Positions 38,225 to 52,600 of a stretch of DNA of 64,000 nt are shown here, piece by piece; the stretch's first letter is position 1, and every line of letters begins with the position of its first letter. The translations under genes and the position numbers were made by a program. Origin of the DNA: Dirofilaria immitis (taxonomy: Eukaryota; Nematoda; Chromadorea; Rhabditida; Onchocercidae); the NCBI GenBank assembly GCA_024305405.1, contig JAKNDB010000098.1:3963501-4027500 (forward strand). The letters run 5' to 3'. The notes under the pieces were generated by a model. It saw nothing but the letters and a program-made list of their open reading frames with translations. It searched no databases and had not been told where the DNA came from.

Positions 38225-40225
38225 GAAGTTTCTTCCAAACCTCATAAGCAAACTCATAAATTTCATGAATTAAAGACTGAAAAAGTTTTAAGGGATAAAA
38301 AAGTTTGAGGCACTTCTTTTTTTTCTTTTAAATCATAAATTATCTTTAAGCAAGTTTTTTTTAAAGTTTCAAAAATTAAAAGATATTTTTTTATGAAAAG
38401 AAATTTAATCGATTTTCCTTTCCTTTTTTTCTTTGAAGCAATAATTTATTCATAGAATTAAAATTATAATAATGAAAGATTGAAAGAAGTAAATTTCAAA
38501 ATCTATCCAATTTTTAAAATCTATCGATATGATGAATTTTAAATATCATTCTTCTCTATCACATTCAATTTTCAAAAGTAATAATAAGAATTCTAAAATT
38601 TCATCACCATCATCATTACTATTATTATCATTATTATTTCATTTATTATTAGGCCTTTTATCGTTTAATTTCTTTTCGTTTTTGTAAAAATCAAAAATAT
38701 CAAGTGGCTTATTTCAAAATTTTTCTTTTTAAATTTCATTTTTGCATATTATCTTTGTGAGTAATAAACATAAAATTTGCATTTATTAATTGTATAAATA
38801 GAAGTGAAATTGTTAATTTATCTATTAGTTTATTTTTTTTTATATCTTATAAAAAGTTGGTTGCTTGATCGCAAATTCTCCTCAAATAATTCGATCACGC
38901 TGTTTATCAAACAGTTGTCCTGTGTTTTTCATTTGCGTCAGTTGGTTAATATTTGTTTATAATATTTATTTTACAGTTTTAAAAATAATCATTCGTAATC
39001 ATTTCCTTAAAATTTTTGTTTCATTTTTCTTTTCTTTATCTTTCTTTTTCTCTTTTGCTTGTTTCTTATCAACAAGCTGATAAAAACAAAAAATAAATAA
39101 ATAAATAAAAGAGAAAAATCTTTTTATTATTTCACATATTGTTTTCGTTATATAAACGTTTAATTATTTTTATTTAAAATTTGTTAAATTTTTATTATTT
39201 AACTGATTTTTAATTTTATGATTTAAGCAAAACATTTTTTTGCTTTTTTTTTCGCATATATTAAAGTTTAATATTTGCTGAAATTTGTAATTTATCATTG
39301 ATAAATGTGACGTAATATAAAGTATTAAACGGCTTGTTTACATCAAGTATTCTTACCCTTTTCCTCAGAATATTTCTCTTATACATATATACATTTTACG
39401 TTGCATCGATGTTGCCTTAGAAATAATGCTTGTTTACGAATTTGCAACTGAATGATCTTTAAACTTGTTATCACTGAAATGATGCAAACTAAGATTAAGG
39501 ATAATATTCAACAATGAAACATTACTCATTTATTATTTTCAATCATTTCATTGTTTTTATTTATCTCTTCTTTTCTTTTCTTCTTGCCATCTTTGTTTAT
39601 TTGTTTATTAATCCATTTAACTAAGATTTTAAAAATTAAAAATTAAAAAAACTAATATTTAATTGAATAAAGTAAGGATAGAAATGAAAGAAAATCTTAG
39701 ATGTAATGATTTATTGTCATCAACAAACATCGTCAAACTCGAAGTTATTTGAGAAAGAACTTTGGTCTGTTAAAAAGTTATAAATTGTCAGTTTTATTTT
39801 TTCATTTTTTATCGTTTTTTTTGTTATTTCCTCTTTCTCTTTCATGTTCATTTCGTATTTATTTTCTATTTCTTATTTCTTTTTTGAAAATTAAATTTAA
39901 TTAAAACTATGCGTTTTTTCCTCTTTTAATAAAAATTTTCTTTACAAATTTTATATTGCAAGAAGTCTTTTTAATTTGTTATATTTTAAATTTGCAAAAA
40001 GTTGGGAAAAAAAAAAGAAAACAAAAAAGTTTTGCTTATTCATATGTCTGTCATCTGCTTTGATTCTTTTTTATTTTTTTCAAACATTTTGCAACGAAAA
40101 ATTTTATTCGTCCATTCGTACAAGAAAAAAAAAGGAAATTTAAAAAAATTTGTTAGTTCATTTGCATTACAAAAATAAATATACTTTTCCAAAAAAAACA
40201 ACAACAAATTAATGATTGATTTTTA

Positions 40226-40247
40226 TTGATTGATTGATTGATTGATT
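40226..40247. repeat. (TTGA)n microsatellite
   Basis: Five to six TTGA units. Confidence 0.9.
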
Positions 40248-41073
40248 AATTAATTCTGATTTTAGGAAAAAATTATAATTATTTATTATATCTTAATTCC
40301 TAATTATTATTTTATGATTATTATTATATGCATAAATGTTTAACTTCCTGATAATTTTAAATTTCTTCTTTTATTAAATAAAAATTTTTTTTTCCCATAC
40401 TCAATTATTAAAATATTATTATTTGTTTTCGTTCATTAATTATATTATTTATTTGTTTTATATATATTTATTGTTTACATATTTTATCTATATTTATGTT
40501 GAAATTTTCTTAATTAATTTTATGGGATAGTATCATTTCCAATTATTTTACAATTAACTCAGCTATTTTATTCCTATTAGATATCTCATTTATCATCCTT
40601 ATTTACCGTACCTATTTTATTTCAATTTTTTTCTTGCTATACATTTCAAGATAATTAATTGTTTTGAAATGATTAATATCAATGTACGATTCTTGATCTC
40701 TATATTTTTTCTATAGAGGAAATTCTATAAAAGTTAAAACTACATTGAAAAAAAAAACCATTGACTTTTTTCTACACATTTCTTCTTTAGCACTCCTAAA
40801 GTTCATTAATCCTTAATCATTTCTTTTTCCATAATTTAATAACATTTACTGATAAATGAATTGAAATTTGTAAATAAATTTTACTAATTAAAAGTTAAAC
40901 ATTTGATCTGATATGTATGGACATTTGTTAGTAATGAATTTGAAATTCGAAATTAAATTTTAATAATTAAAAATAAATATTAATCTATTCATTTTACAAC
41001 AATATCTCTCATTGATATTTATAATTTTTTTTCCTTTTGCAGTATTCAATTTGAGTATATTAATAAAAACTTT

Positions 41074-41110
41074 TTCATTTGTTTATTTAATTTTTAAATA
41101 AACAAATGAA
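41074..41110. repeat. Perfect 17-bp inverted repeat with 3-nt loop
   Basis: Arm TTCATTTGTTTATTTAA at 41074-41090, loop TTT, exact reverse complement at 41094-41110. AT-rich hairpin; no coding context. Confidence 0.9.
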
Positions 41111-42149
41111 CAATAATTTATGAGAAAAAAATCACAAATGATTATCATATAATAAAAAAATTTTTATATACAAAAATAGCATATTTAATTACTCAATTAT
41201 TTGTATTCTCAATTAATTAATATATTTATTATGTAATGATATTTATATCAATTAGATCGTTTCATTTTTATATGCTTAAATATTTTAAAATTTTATTCAT
41301 TCTTTCAAATTTAATTCTTTTATATTAAAAAGTTTTTTAAATTTTTATTTTAATATCGATAGATCAAAAAAACAATAAACAATAATATTTTATTTATTTT
41401 AAATTCTATCAAATTATTATATAAAATTTGTATCATTTAAAATTTTAATCGTACATTATTAACAATTAATTATTATATCATTCATATCATATAATAATAA
41501 TAATTATTTAGCATAATAGCAAAATAAATATTATAATAAGGAAAATAAGAATAAAAAATAAGAATTAATACTAATTAATTTAATAATTAATAATAATTAA
41601 ATTAAGAATTAATTAAAATTTTTGTTAATATATTTCTAATCTTTTGATAAATATTGGTATAACTGAAAGGAAAATAAAAAATTATTTTTAATATTAGTTA
41701 AAACAAACAAAACAAAAGGAAATAATTCGAATGAAATAGAACAAATGGTTAAAAGAATGAACAAAAAAAAAAAAAAGAAAAAAGTTTTGATAAATTTCTT
41801 TTCTTTTTATTGACTAATGAAAGTTTTCGGGAAAAATTTTCAGAATAACAAAAAATGTTCGTTTCTTTTTTTTCTTATTTTTTGTTATTTTTTGTTTCAA
41901 AAAATGAAAAATTGGAAGAAAAAAAACGATAGAATGTGAATAAGCTAAAATTTATGCAAAAAATATGCAAAAATATTTTTGCATATTTTTTGTTACTTTA
42001 CTCTTTCAACTATTTGTCAATAATTTTTCCCAATAAAATTATACATTTCTTTTCTTTTTTTTTTTATTTAAAGCATCGTTTTAGAACGACAAAATTTGTG
42101 GCATTTTCATTTAAATATTTCAAATCTTTCTTTTTCTGTCATTTCTCCT

Positions 42150-42172
42150 TCTCTCTCTCTCTCTCTCTCTCT
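42150..42172. repeat. (CT)n microsatellite
   Basis: About 11 CT dinucleotides. Confidence 0.95.
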
Positions 42173-42901
42173 CACTCGCTATGTTTCTCTTTTTCTAAAT
42201 TTATTCGAATCAATTTCAATTGGTAAATCAATTTCGATCCATATTTATTTAAATGGAATAATTTTGATAATAATAATTAATGTTGAAATAAGAGGAAATT
42301 TTTGTATTCATTTAATAAGAATTGATTATGGAAATAGAATTGAATAAATGAATTTAGTAAATTAAAATTTTAAATGATTATCAACAAATATTGCATTAAT
42401 ATCTCAAATAAATTTTATCACAAAAACTTTCTATATCATTTTATATTTGCATCAAAAAATTGCAAACTATAAATTTCATTGTTAATTTCTTTTTTTTATT
42501 TTTTTAAAGAAAGAAACTTTTGAAGGCAATAATTTAATAAATAAAAAGTTTAATAGAAATTTGAAAATATTACTTTCTTTAACAAAAACGATGAAAGATG
42601 ACAAAATATATATATTTTGTTTATTTCAAAAAAGAAACCTTTGATTTCGGTTGCTTAAATACCAACTGTTTAATTTAATTACATGTTTTTAAGCAACTTT
42701 TAATGTCTTAGATTACATTAGGGAAAGTTTTGTCCTCTCGAGAATCACGCTAGGAAAGTTTCATCTACGATAATTTTGTAAAATAATTTTATTTAAATAA
42801 CAAGCCACTTTTTATTTCGAAATCCTTCTCTTCTCATTTTCACTTAATCAATTTTGTATTATCAGATATTATTCGTTATCATCTTTGCATTCAGTTAAAA
42901 A

Positions 42902-42984
42902 GTATCAAGATATCTCGGAGGAACGGACCCGTTCCTTCCTCTGTATCAGGATATCCCGCAATAACGGATCTGTTCCTTTCTCCT
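42902..42984. repeat. Diverged 41-bp tandem duplication containing a GC-rich hairpin
   Basis: Two copies start GTATCARGATATC (42902 and 42943) and contain GGAACGG-like and CGTTCC-like elements. In copy 1, AGGAACGG and CCGTTCCT form an 8-bp stem with a 2-nt loop (42919-42936). The second copy has lost the perfect stem. It lies about 630 bp before the tps start. Confidence 0.7.
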
Positions 42985-43595
42985 AGACTAACTATGAAAA
43001 ACCCATCCCAGAGCTTCTTTAATTTAATGCTAGAAGAAATTCACAATACTAAAGGATAATTCTTATCTATTGTAGCAAACTTTTGAATGTAAAACTTATT
43101 ATTACCGATTATATTTTCTAAACGATATTATTTCACTTCTATATATTTTCATTTTTCATTAAAAAAAGCAAAGTTTATAATATTTATTCTCTTCCGCTAG
43201 CAAATTGAACAATTAATTATTTGAAGTGTGAAAAAGAAATTAAATTACTTTTCTTAAAATGCAAAGTTTTATCCATTTATTATAAAAAAAAATCTTTAAA
43301 AATTCTTAAAAATGATATTATTTATATTTTATATTATTAATTATATAATACTAAAATATTGAAGTATTGAATTTGATTGAAATTCTATCAATTCTTTCCA
43401 ATTTCAATTTGTCTTAATTTTATTTTCTTCAATTGATTTAATTTAATTTAGTCTATTTAACTTCATTTCCTATAAATTTATTATAATTCAATTCAATCAT
43501 ATATTACTAATTCAGGTTAATATAATTCATTCATTTTAATTTTGCTTGTATTATGCGACAATATGTTAATTGTAAATATTTTATTCATTATATTT

Positions 43596-43610
43596 AATTT
43601 CAGATTGAAA
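43596..43610 (+). promoter_or_regulatory. Probable spliced-leader acceptor of tps
   Basis: A strong AATTTCAG acceptor ends at 43603, only 7 nt before the ATG, with no upstream exon in frame. This is the usual arrangement of a nematode SL1 trans-splice site. The call rests on position and consensus only. Confidence 0.6.
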
Positions 43611-46600
43611 ATGGTGAAATTCAATCATAATGATGATAGGCAAATGGAGAATACAGAAGGTTGATAAACTTATATGATAGCATTATCATTTATTTTGACA
43701 ACCATAATTCAACTTGCTAATATCATCCATCATCTCCTTAACAGTATAAACAGATATTGTGAAATTTTTAAATTAATCTAATCTATTATCATTCATACAT
43801 GAATATATCTGCAACAAAATATATTTATAAATAATTTAGCTAACAATGAAGATAAAATGGAAGAGTTATTGGAAAAGCTATATGATCAACCTTTTCGTCG
43901 TAAAACCCGTGGATCCACAAATAAATTTAACGATAACGATATGAAGCGTGTAAGCACTTTCTATATATTTTTGTTTTCAAACTTAAGTCATCAAATTAAA
44001 GTTTCATCCTTTTAATTCCAAAAAATAAAACTAAATTTTCTTAATTTCCAGAAAAATACGACCCTCCGATATTTTCGAAATCTTAATAAAAATAGAGACT
44101 TGATTATATACATTAAAGAGAAATATAAAAATGTTGAGTGATAAATTCTGCAAAGTTCCCAGCTTACAGTATCAAAATAAATTACTGTACAGTGGAACCG
44201 GTCATGTAATTGATTATTCAAGAAAAGTTTCAAATGCGATAATCATAGATATAAATTACTGATATATTATGTTATCGATCATACAAAAGCATGCTATCAA
44301 ATTACTTTGATATTCTGGCCAAGCTATGAATGTCTTGGCATAATTTCATGCCATACTATGATAGAGTATTCGTAACGAAAATTTATTCATTTTATTAAAT
44401 TTTATAGAATTTATTGCATGCACTGAAAGCCTTAAATTACACAGCTGACGAAACAGCAGATATAGAACGAATAGTAGATTTGGGTCTCGAAGTTTTGGCA
44501 CAAACTTGGCGACGAAGAGATGCTGATTCTGAAATTGCTTTCCAGGCAAGAAATCCCGATATTAATAAATTTATTTTGTAAAATCTCACTGTAAAATTTT
44601 TAATTTCAATTTAAAATATGCCATGAATTTAATCACTTTTTTATAGGGTTTATTAGCAATACTTGAATATTGCCTCCATCAATCGGCAGCAGGTTATTTA
44701 TCATTCGAGCAATTTATTAATGCTCTTGGTTATAATGCGATACAGTTTTGGCGATATGCAGTACCGTATATTTATGATTCTGATCTAACGTACGGTACAA
44801 AATTTCGTGATTCATTATTATTTAGCTTAACGCTATATGATATTAATAACGGCAAAAATAAGCTCAGGTTTGTCAAGTTTAAAATTTTTTTTAGTATAAT
44901 GAATTTATTTTGTTATTTTGTTAATTGGATTTTAAAATGATTAACAGCGTTATCATTATTTCTATTATCAATTATCGTAGATGTAATAATAATCACAATT
45001 TATTAAATTATAATATCTGTTGTACTGAACATAGTGAGATGTTGAGATTTCTTTTTCCGGATTATTTTATAATTTCATAAAATTACAATTATATATTTTC
45101 ATTTTTTAGAGAACTATATACTTCAGTGCCAGGTGTTCGTAAATCATTACTTGGCGTTCACGCAAAACGTTTTGGTGAACGATTCCATCATTTAAAACGA
45201 CGATTAAGTATTAGTCGAGAAGGTTCATCACGATCAAGCATTTGTTCCATTGATTCAACCTATTCTGAATCCAGTGATAAAAGTAGCAGTAGCAGAGATC
45301 GTTCACAAAGTTTTTCACGTTGTTTGTTTTTGAGAATTTTTATAAATATTTTATTAAAATTTTATTCTTACTTTGAAAAATACATTCATTTTTCATTATT
45401 GTTTATTTCAATTTTAATCGTTTTAATCACATTAAGAACTATACAAACTATAGATTGTTTTATTTATTTTACTCGTACTTTGATTTTGATCTTATCATTA
45501 GTTTATTTATTTCGATTAGTTAATTTCTTTCTGATTTATTTATTTTTTTAATTAATTGCTTTATACCATTTGAACTATTTATTATTTCAATTCTTTAGTA
45601 TTAATTTGATAATCAATTAGTTGGTGCATTAGTTCCTATTTTCTAATTTTTTTTTAGTTCGATTCTTTTATCTTTCATTGGTCTATTAAATAGTCAAATA
45701 TTTTTTAAATCAATTCTAAATCTTTTATTACAATTTATATTTTTATCATAAAGTTTTACATATATTATCATAAATAGAAACATAAAATTATAGCTAAAAT
45801 GTTAATATAAAAATTTAACATTTTTAACTAATTTCGAATTCATTATATTATCTTTTTTTTGCATTAAATTTATTATATAAATATCAAATTGTTAAGCGCA
45901 AGAAAAACCACGACGATTACGTCGATCAATTTCACGTGCATCCGAGAGTAGTATGGGTATGGGTTCACGTGAACTATCAAAAGAAGTAATTGCTAGTGGA
46001 GGCTTAGCTAGTACACATTTTCAGGTATTCATTTTAGAATTTACCATAATTTCAAGTTAATTCGAAGTTTTCAAATCCCAACAAAAGATATGTTGTTTCC
46101 CGATGCTCAGTTTCCATAACATTTCGAGAATATTAACTTAAAGAAAATCTCATCATTATTCAATATATTTTCCGGCTTAAGCAATTTTTTTCTTTTTCAG
46201 CAACGTGTAATCAACGTTTCTAATGCACCACCGGTTAGCCTAACACGAGAAAAAACAGGTGAATGGGAAATTAAGCAAGGTTCAGGTGGCCTAGTTTCAG
46301 CTGTAGATCCTGTAATGTCAAAAGATAAGGAAAATGTTTGGCTTGCCAATCTTGGAATGAATTTGCACAAGAAACCAAAGTAAACAATTTATCATAAATG
46401 TTTTACTAGAAATGATATAAAATCAAAGAATGGGAAAAGGTTGCTAGGAGAAAAAGGTGTATTATTTTTTTCGAATTTGGAAGGTTTACATCCAAAAAAC
46501 AAATGAATCTAATATTGAATGTCTAAGCTGAATTAAATTTGAAATTGATTTTTAAATTTCACTTCTGAATTTTAGCTTCTACTAACTACTTTTTTTTATT

Positions 46601-49600
46601 CCATTCCATCGTATAAATGATACAATTAATAAATAGTAGTTTTTAATCTCGAAAAATCGAAATAGTATATTTGCTGAATTCTTTTCATCTTCTATCATCT
46701 CCTTTGTCACGCTACATTATATTTTTGAAATTGAACATATCATATTTTAGAAATTATTACAAAATTTAGAAATCCGGAAATACGATATTTTTCGCTCATA
46801 GGAAGAACAAATTTTTATCTTAGATGTTTGATATACGGTAAACAGCAACGATTCATTTGGACCATTTCTAATTTAATTCTAATTTTCATTGCCACATATA
46901 TTCTTTAAAATTTGAATAAAATTTATGAAAAGAGAATGTATTTTTACGATATGACAGAAATAATTAAAAACATTTGATAAAATAAATAAATCAAATGAAA
47001 CACTGAGAATTTTTATAAATCGATTAAATGAGAAATGAAAGGGAAATTTAAAAACATCCATGGAATATTTCAAAATTAAAATCATTTAATAGATGGCATA
47101 TGAAATGATCATGAAACATCGAAAAGACAAGTAAAAAATTCAATTTAAAATTTTAAGCTCTTTATAAATTATATATATATATAATTTTGCAGAAGAAGCA
47201 GAGATCATAATATTCAACCAACAACAAATACCTTAGGTATTTTTGATCAAAATAAAATATTTAACAAATTTATTCATGTGTTTATTACATAATGTCCAAA
47301 ATTATCAATTTATTTTACATTTCAAACTAATCAAATAGAAATTGAAAATATTCAAGTTCTCGAAAAAAAAAAAAGGACTTAACTAATTAAAGTTTATTTA
47401 CAGGATTGCCATTATTGAAACAAGCAAATGCCGATGTTCTCTTTCATGTACTTACTGATGAACCAAATAGTAAGGAGCAAGATACTCAACATGTCAGGTA
47501 AAAAGTGGAGAAATTTTCAAAATTGAGACAATTTTCAGATTTAGAAACGAAACATTTAAAAAGGTTCATTCAAAAGTTTTAACTTTATTTAAAAATTTTT
47601 TATCATTTTCATTTAAATTTTTTTGAAATTTTGCTGAAATTTAGAAATGAAATAAATTATGCTAACGTTAGGATTTGAGAATTGATCAATTAATAGCAAT
47701 AAATAATATTAAAATCAATAATTCTATCTTTAAATGATATCAAAAAAATCGAAAATAAATAATATTTAAGGGAAGAGATGTCACTGTTGGGTGTTTTACA
47801 TAATTATAATCGAGGTAATTACAAGTTAAATCCTGTAATTGTCCAAGAAGATGACTATAATGTATATTACGGTGGAATAAGTAATGGATTATTATGGCCA
47901 GCGTTGCATAATTTGGAAGAATATATTGTCAAAGAATACGATGAACCGAAAGTATGATAATATTTAAATAAACATATATATATATATATAAAGTATTTAA
48001 TTAATATTTAGTATTTGGAGATTTAACAAGCACTTATATAAAATTCAATATGACTCAAAATAATGCTTACTTGTGAAATCCTTCAAGTGATATGATATTG
48101 ATAAATACTTTTTTTACAGTATGAAATAATTTTTTGAATTATATTTGACAACATTTCGAATAGATTAAAAATTTTTAATTAAATTAAAATTCAATCTATA
48201 TATCTCAAATAAATATATAAAATTGAAATTTTTAAAGATAATGCGTGAACACTGGTATGCATATGTTCGAGTAAACTATCAATTTGCTATTGATGCGGTT
48301 CGAAATAGTCGACCACAAGTAAGTGTTTAATGCAAAATACATTAAATTAAATGATAACTGAATTTGTTCTAATTAAATTAGTTTCAGTTGAATTATTTAA
48401 TATTTGTTCAATTTAAGAGCGAAATTTTCAAATTGAACTAACTGGTACAGTAACTTATTTTCCCAAGCAATAACATATCTTTTCCAATGTTTACATTGGG
48501 GTACAACGGCAAATAATAACACGGAAGATGAAATTTAAAATTTGTTTTTTGAGCCAAATTTATTAAATTTGCAAAATAATCAAACAAATGCTATCTTATT
48601 AATTTAAGAACTGAAAAATTTTTATTGAAAATCAAAAATCTAAAATATGCGTGCTACTAATCACTTTCCTATACAAATATTATTAATTACAGTTTTTCAG
48701 GTATGATTACTACTTACTAATTGATCATTATTCAACAAAAAGCGTATTATTAAACTAGTTATTTCCAACAAATATTTGACATTAAATTGCAGGATTTTAT
48801 TTGGATTCATGATTATCATTTGATGTTAACTGGAATAATTATGCAAAGTTTGGATGAAAATCTCGAAGTAATCATTTCCTTTTTTTCTTTTTCTTTTTAT
48901 CCTGAACAATTTCATGTAAAATAAAATAATAACAATAATAAATGATATTTACTTTTGCATATTTCTTCGTTTTTTCTTAGAAATATATTTATTTATATCT
49001 ATGAAATTTGTTTTTGCATCATTTTTCGTTTTTTTTTCTTTAATTAGAATATAATAAATTCAAGAATATTCTTTCATTATGCATATGTAATTAACATAGA
49101 ATTCTTGTAAAAATATTTAATTGATAAATTGCATATGATATATGATTAAATATATGATTGACGTAGCAAAGTAATTTATATATTAAAATTTGATAATCAA
49201 TCAATTAAACTGTATTTGTAGAAAAACTACTTTTTACGGAAGATATGTTAGGGAAATAATTTCTTTATTGTGATTTCAAATTTAAATAATTAAGCTTGTA
49301 ACTATAAATACTCGATTATGATGATTTTATTGAGTAATAAATATATTGAACAAAATAAGCGGAATAATGCTTAATAATACGAATAAAATACAAGGGTTAT
49401 AGATGAAAGATGAGAAAAAGATTAGCAACCAAATGATGTAAGAGTAGAAATGATAAATGATTGCTGATATTGCTTGACTCAATAAAAACCATTGCTTGAA
49501 ATACGCCAATTAACCGCGGGAAACTCTTTTTGTATCAGTGATCCTTGATTTTGTAATGGATGGCTTATCATATGTTTAGGATTTAGTTATCAGAACAAAG

Positions 49601-52600
49601 AATGAGAGATGGACAATATTCAGACATGCACAAAACTTCGATCAATACAATATTTCAGACAATTAGCATAGATTTCAATATTTTAAGCATTGCGCATGAA
49701 CCTTGTTATAGAAGGGAGAATGTTTACATTGGACATCATAGCATTCTATGCTGCGAATTATTTCTACTTTCTAACAGTATTTGCTTAGGAAGTAAGGAAC
49801 AATAAAATCTAATATTTTAATTCAATTAGAATTACTCTATTATTTCTGCTAATTCTTTTTTAACTTTTCATTTTAAGTTTAATTCTAGTACATTAATTCA
49901 TCCATTTAATAATATTTCCGGTTGGATTTTTTCTGCATATACCATTTCAACCACCGGAAAATTTTTTCACTAAATATGCTTTGGTTGGATTTGCCGTTCT
50001 ACGCGGCTTATTGCGATTTAGCAAAGTATGTTCATTCATTAATTTAAAACTATGAAAATTAAAACATTATTTAATGAAATTAAGTTTAAAAATATTGTCA
50101 ACAAAGTTTTCATCGGCGTTTTAATAGATATTTCAGATCACTTCAAGTAAAAAACCTTATGATTATTATGTAATACTTTATCCTCGCTTTATCTTGCATT
50201 ATGCTTGATTATAGTTATAATAAATATAACAATAATAATAATTCTTTGTAAGGTTGGATTTCAAACACATCGTGATCGTGAAAAATTGATTGAATTATGC
50301 CGTATTCAATTACCAAATGCTGAAATTAATTACGAAAGCTCAAGTGATGTATACTTTGTAACATATAAAGGATGGACCTGTTCACTTGGAGTTTTTCCAG
50401 TATCAATCAAAAATGAAGATTTCCTGCAATTTGTTCGTTTAACTGAAACTTGTCAGAAGGCATTAGGAATACGAAAAAGGTAAATTATTTATTTTTGCTT
50501 TTATTAGCAAAAGCAAAAATTTTTTTATAATACATGCAAATTGTTTGTTTCGCATATTTTTTTTGCGTAATATTAAATATGATATATTTTTGAAAATTTA
50601 TTAAAGATTATGGGAACAAATGCGCCATCAGATGGCCGATTATTTTTCTCCGTTGAACGATTCGATTATACAAAAGGAATTAAAGAAAAATTATTAGCAT
50701 ATAAGAATTATTTTGAGAGATATCCGGATCGAATTGGAAAGGATGTCTTATATCAGGTATTGCTGATTAATGTAATTGAAATATTACTTTTGATTGATTT
50801 TTCTGTATATGCTTTTTTGAATTTAATTTTATAATTTCTAAATAATCTTTTAGTCCGAAAAATTAATGTAAATAATTAAATTTATAATTAGATTTCAATA
50901 ATTTATTCGTAAAAATTAAGATTAGAATATCATGTAACAACTGTTTCTACCTCACTTTAATGATTAATATAAACGATATTAATCGTTCATTTTAAACTAA
51001 TTTATAATTTATATTGTCTAAATTTAATTTGAAAATTTTAAATTAAATATTTGGTTTGAGCAATAAATTTAAGAAATTAAAATTAATAATAAAATATCGG
51101 TTCTTTTTTATACTAATAATTAAATTTTGCTTCATTTGAAATAAAAACGAAGGAAATGAGTAAGTCAGTGATAAAAATGAAATATCAAAAATTTTACTAA
51201 ATTCAAATTTAGGTTGCGGTAATAAATAGACGTGCAGTTGATACCTATCGTGTTTATCAAGATGAATGTATCTTGTTAGCTGAAGGTATCAATAAAATAT
51301 GTACCTGTCCAAGTCGACCGAATTGGAAGCCGTTAATTTTTCAAACTGAAGGATTATCACGAAAAGAATTAATTGCTTGTTATTTGGCAATGGATGTTGG
51401 TGTTGTAACACCAAAAAAGATGGCATGAATTTAGTTAGGAGGAATAATTTGTCATTTAGCTATTTAGAAATTTTAAAATTTGAATGATTAATTTTATACT
51501 AAAATCGTTTATTCATTTATACAAATAAATCTTATTTGTTTTAATGTTATATTATTTATACTTTGACAAATATATTAAAACTTTATAATGTGTAAAAATT
51601 AAGAAAGCCTTTTTAATTTTTGAAGAAATTTTGAATAAAATAAAAACCAAATTTCATGAATGATAAATATTCATGCTTACTTTTTGCATGTGTTTTTTTC
51701 TATTTCAGGTAGCAAAAGAGATGTTATTATGTAATCCGAATGCAGGATTAATTTTATCATCAGGTGCCGGTAGCGAAGTGCAATTTTCGAGAGCAGGATT
51801 TTATCAGGAAAATGGTGATCAATGTTATAAGCGGGTAGCTAATCTATATGATTTAGATAGCTATTCGGATGCATTTTATCAGGCGGCTATTGAAGATTTA
51901 TCAGTTCGTCGAGATAATGGCTTACGATTACATAATTTTATCTTAGCTAATGATATTGAGAAATGGAGCGCGGCCTTTTAGATCCATCTTGGACGCATGA
52001 AGTGTTTAGACCAATCGAAGTAATTGAGATTATTTTTTTATTTTTCCTTTCATTTCATAAGATTCATTTATACTGTAGAAATATTACTTCAACTCAAGTA
52101 ATTCCTGATTTAACACCATCTACGGATGATTCTGATTCTGCTGCACTTTTATATTCATAACTTACTTTTTGTTTAAGTTTAGCAAATAAAATTTTAAATT
52201 TACAGTTGAAAAAATCACCAAATTTTTTTAAATCGATGTTCAAAAAACTTCAACGTAAAATAAAAGCAATTTTAAAGTTTTAAATGATTTTCCTATTTTA
52301 AATTTAAAATATTTAATAAATTGTTAAGTTTCAAAACATACATATTAAAATAAAATTATTAATTATTAGGTGAAAACATTAGAAGATTTCTATACAATTA
52401 TGCTACAAACACGTAACGTACGACGTCAAATTGTGGAACGTGTCCTGAAAGGTATTCCAATACGAAGTCATTTTGCAATTTCGCTTAAAAATGCTCTCGA
52501 TTCGCTAACATTAAGTTGTGAAACAAATACAACTTTGCTTAATCTACGCATATCATCGGACGAAAGTATTATGCAATATGCAAGTTTTGATATTAAAAAT

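Larger units (their letters stand above)
33286..43610. other. 10 kb gene desert rich in repeats and hairpins
   Basis: I see no exon with plausible splice sites and domain content. Open frames (34667-34876, 36269-36493, 38865-39080, 41936-42347) are low-complexity or repeat-derived. The region holds ATT/AAT microsatellites, a 30-bp direct duplication, a 22-bp minisatellite, ACACGTAT-type repeats, two perfect hairpins, a CT microsatellite and a diverged 41-bp duplication, each listed separately. Its 3' end must contain the promoter of tps. Confidence 0.6.

Noticed and set aside
45319..45551. Hydrophobic extension of tps exon 5
   Set aside because: Read-through into the intron; the GTTGTT donor at 45319 keeps phase with exon 6.
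52080..52160. Possible extra tps exon (VIPDLTPSTDDSDSA)
   Set aside because: Exons at 51709-52019 and 52370-52684 already join in phase; this segment ends in a stop and has no donor.
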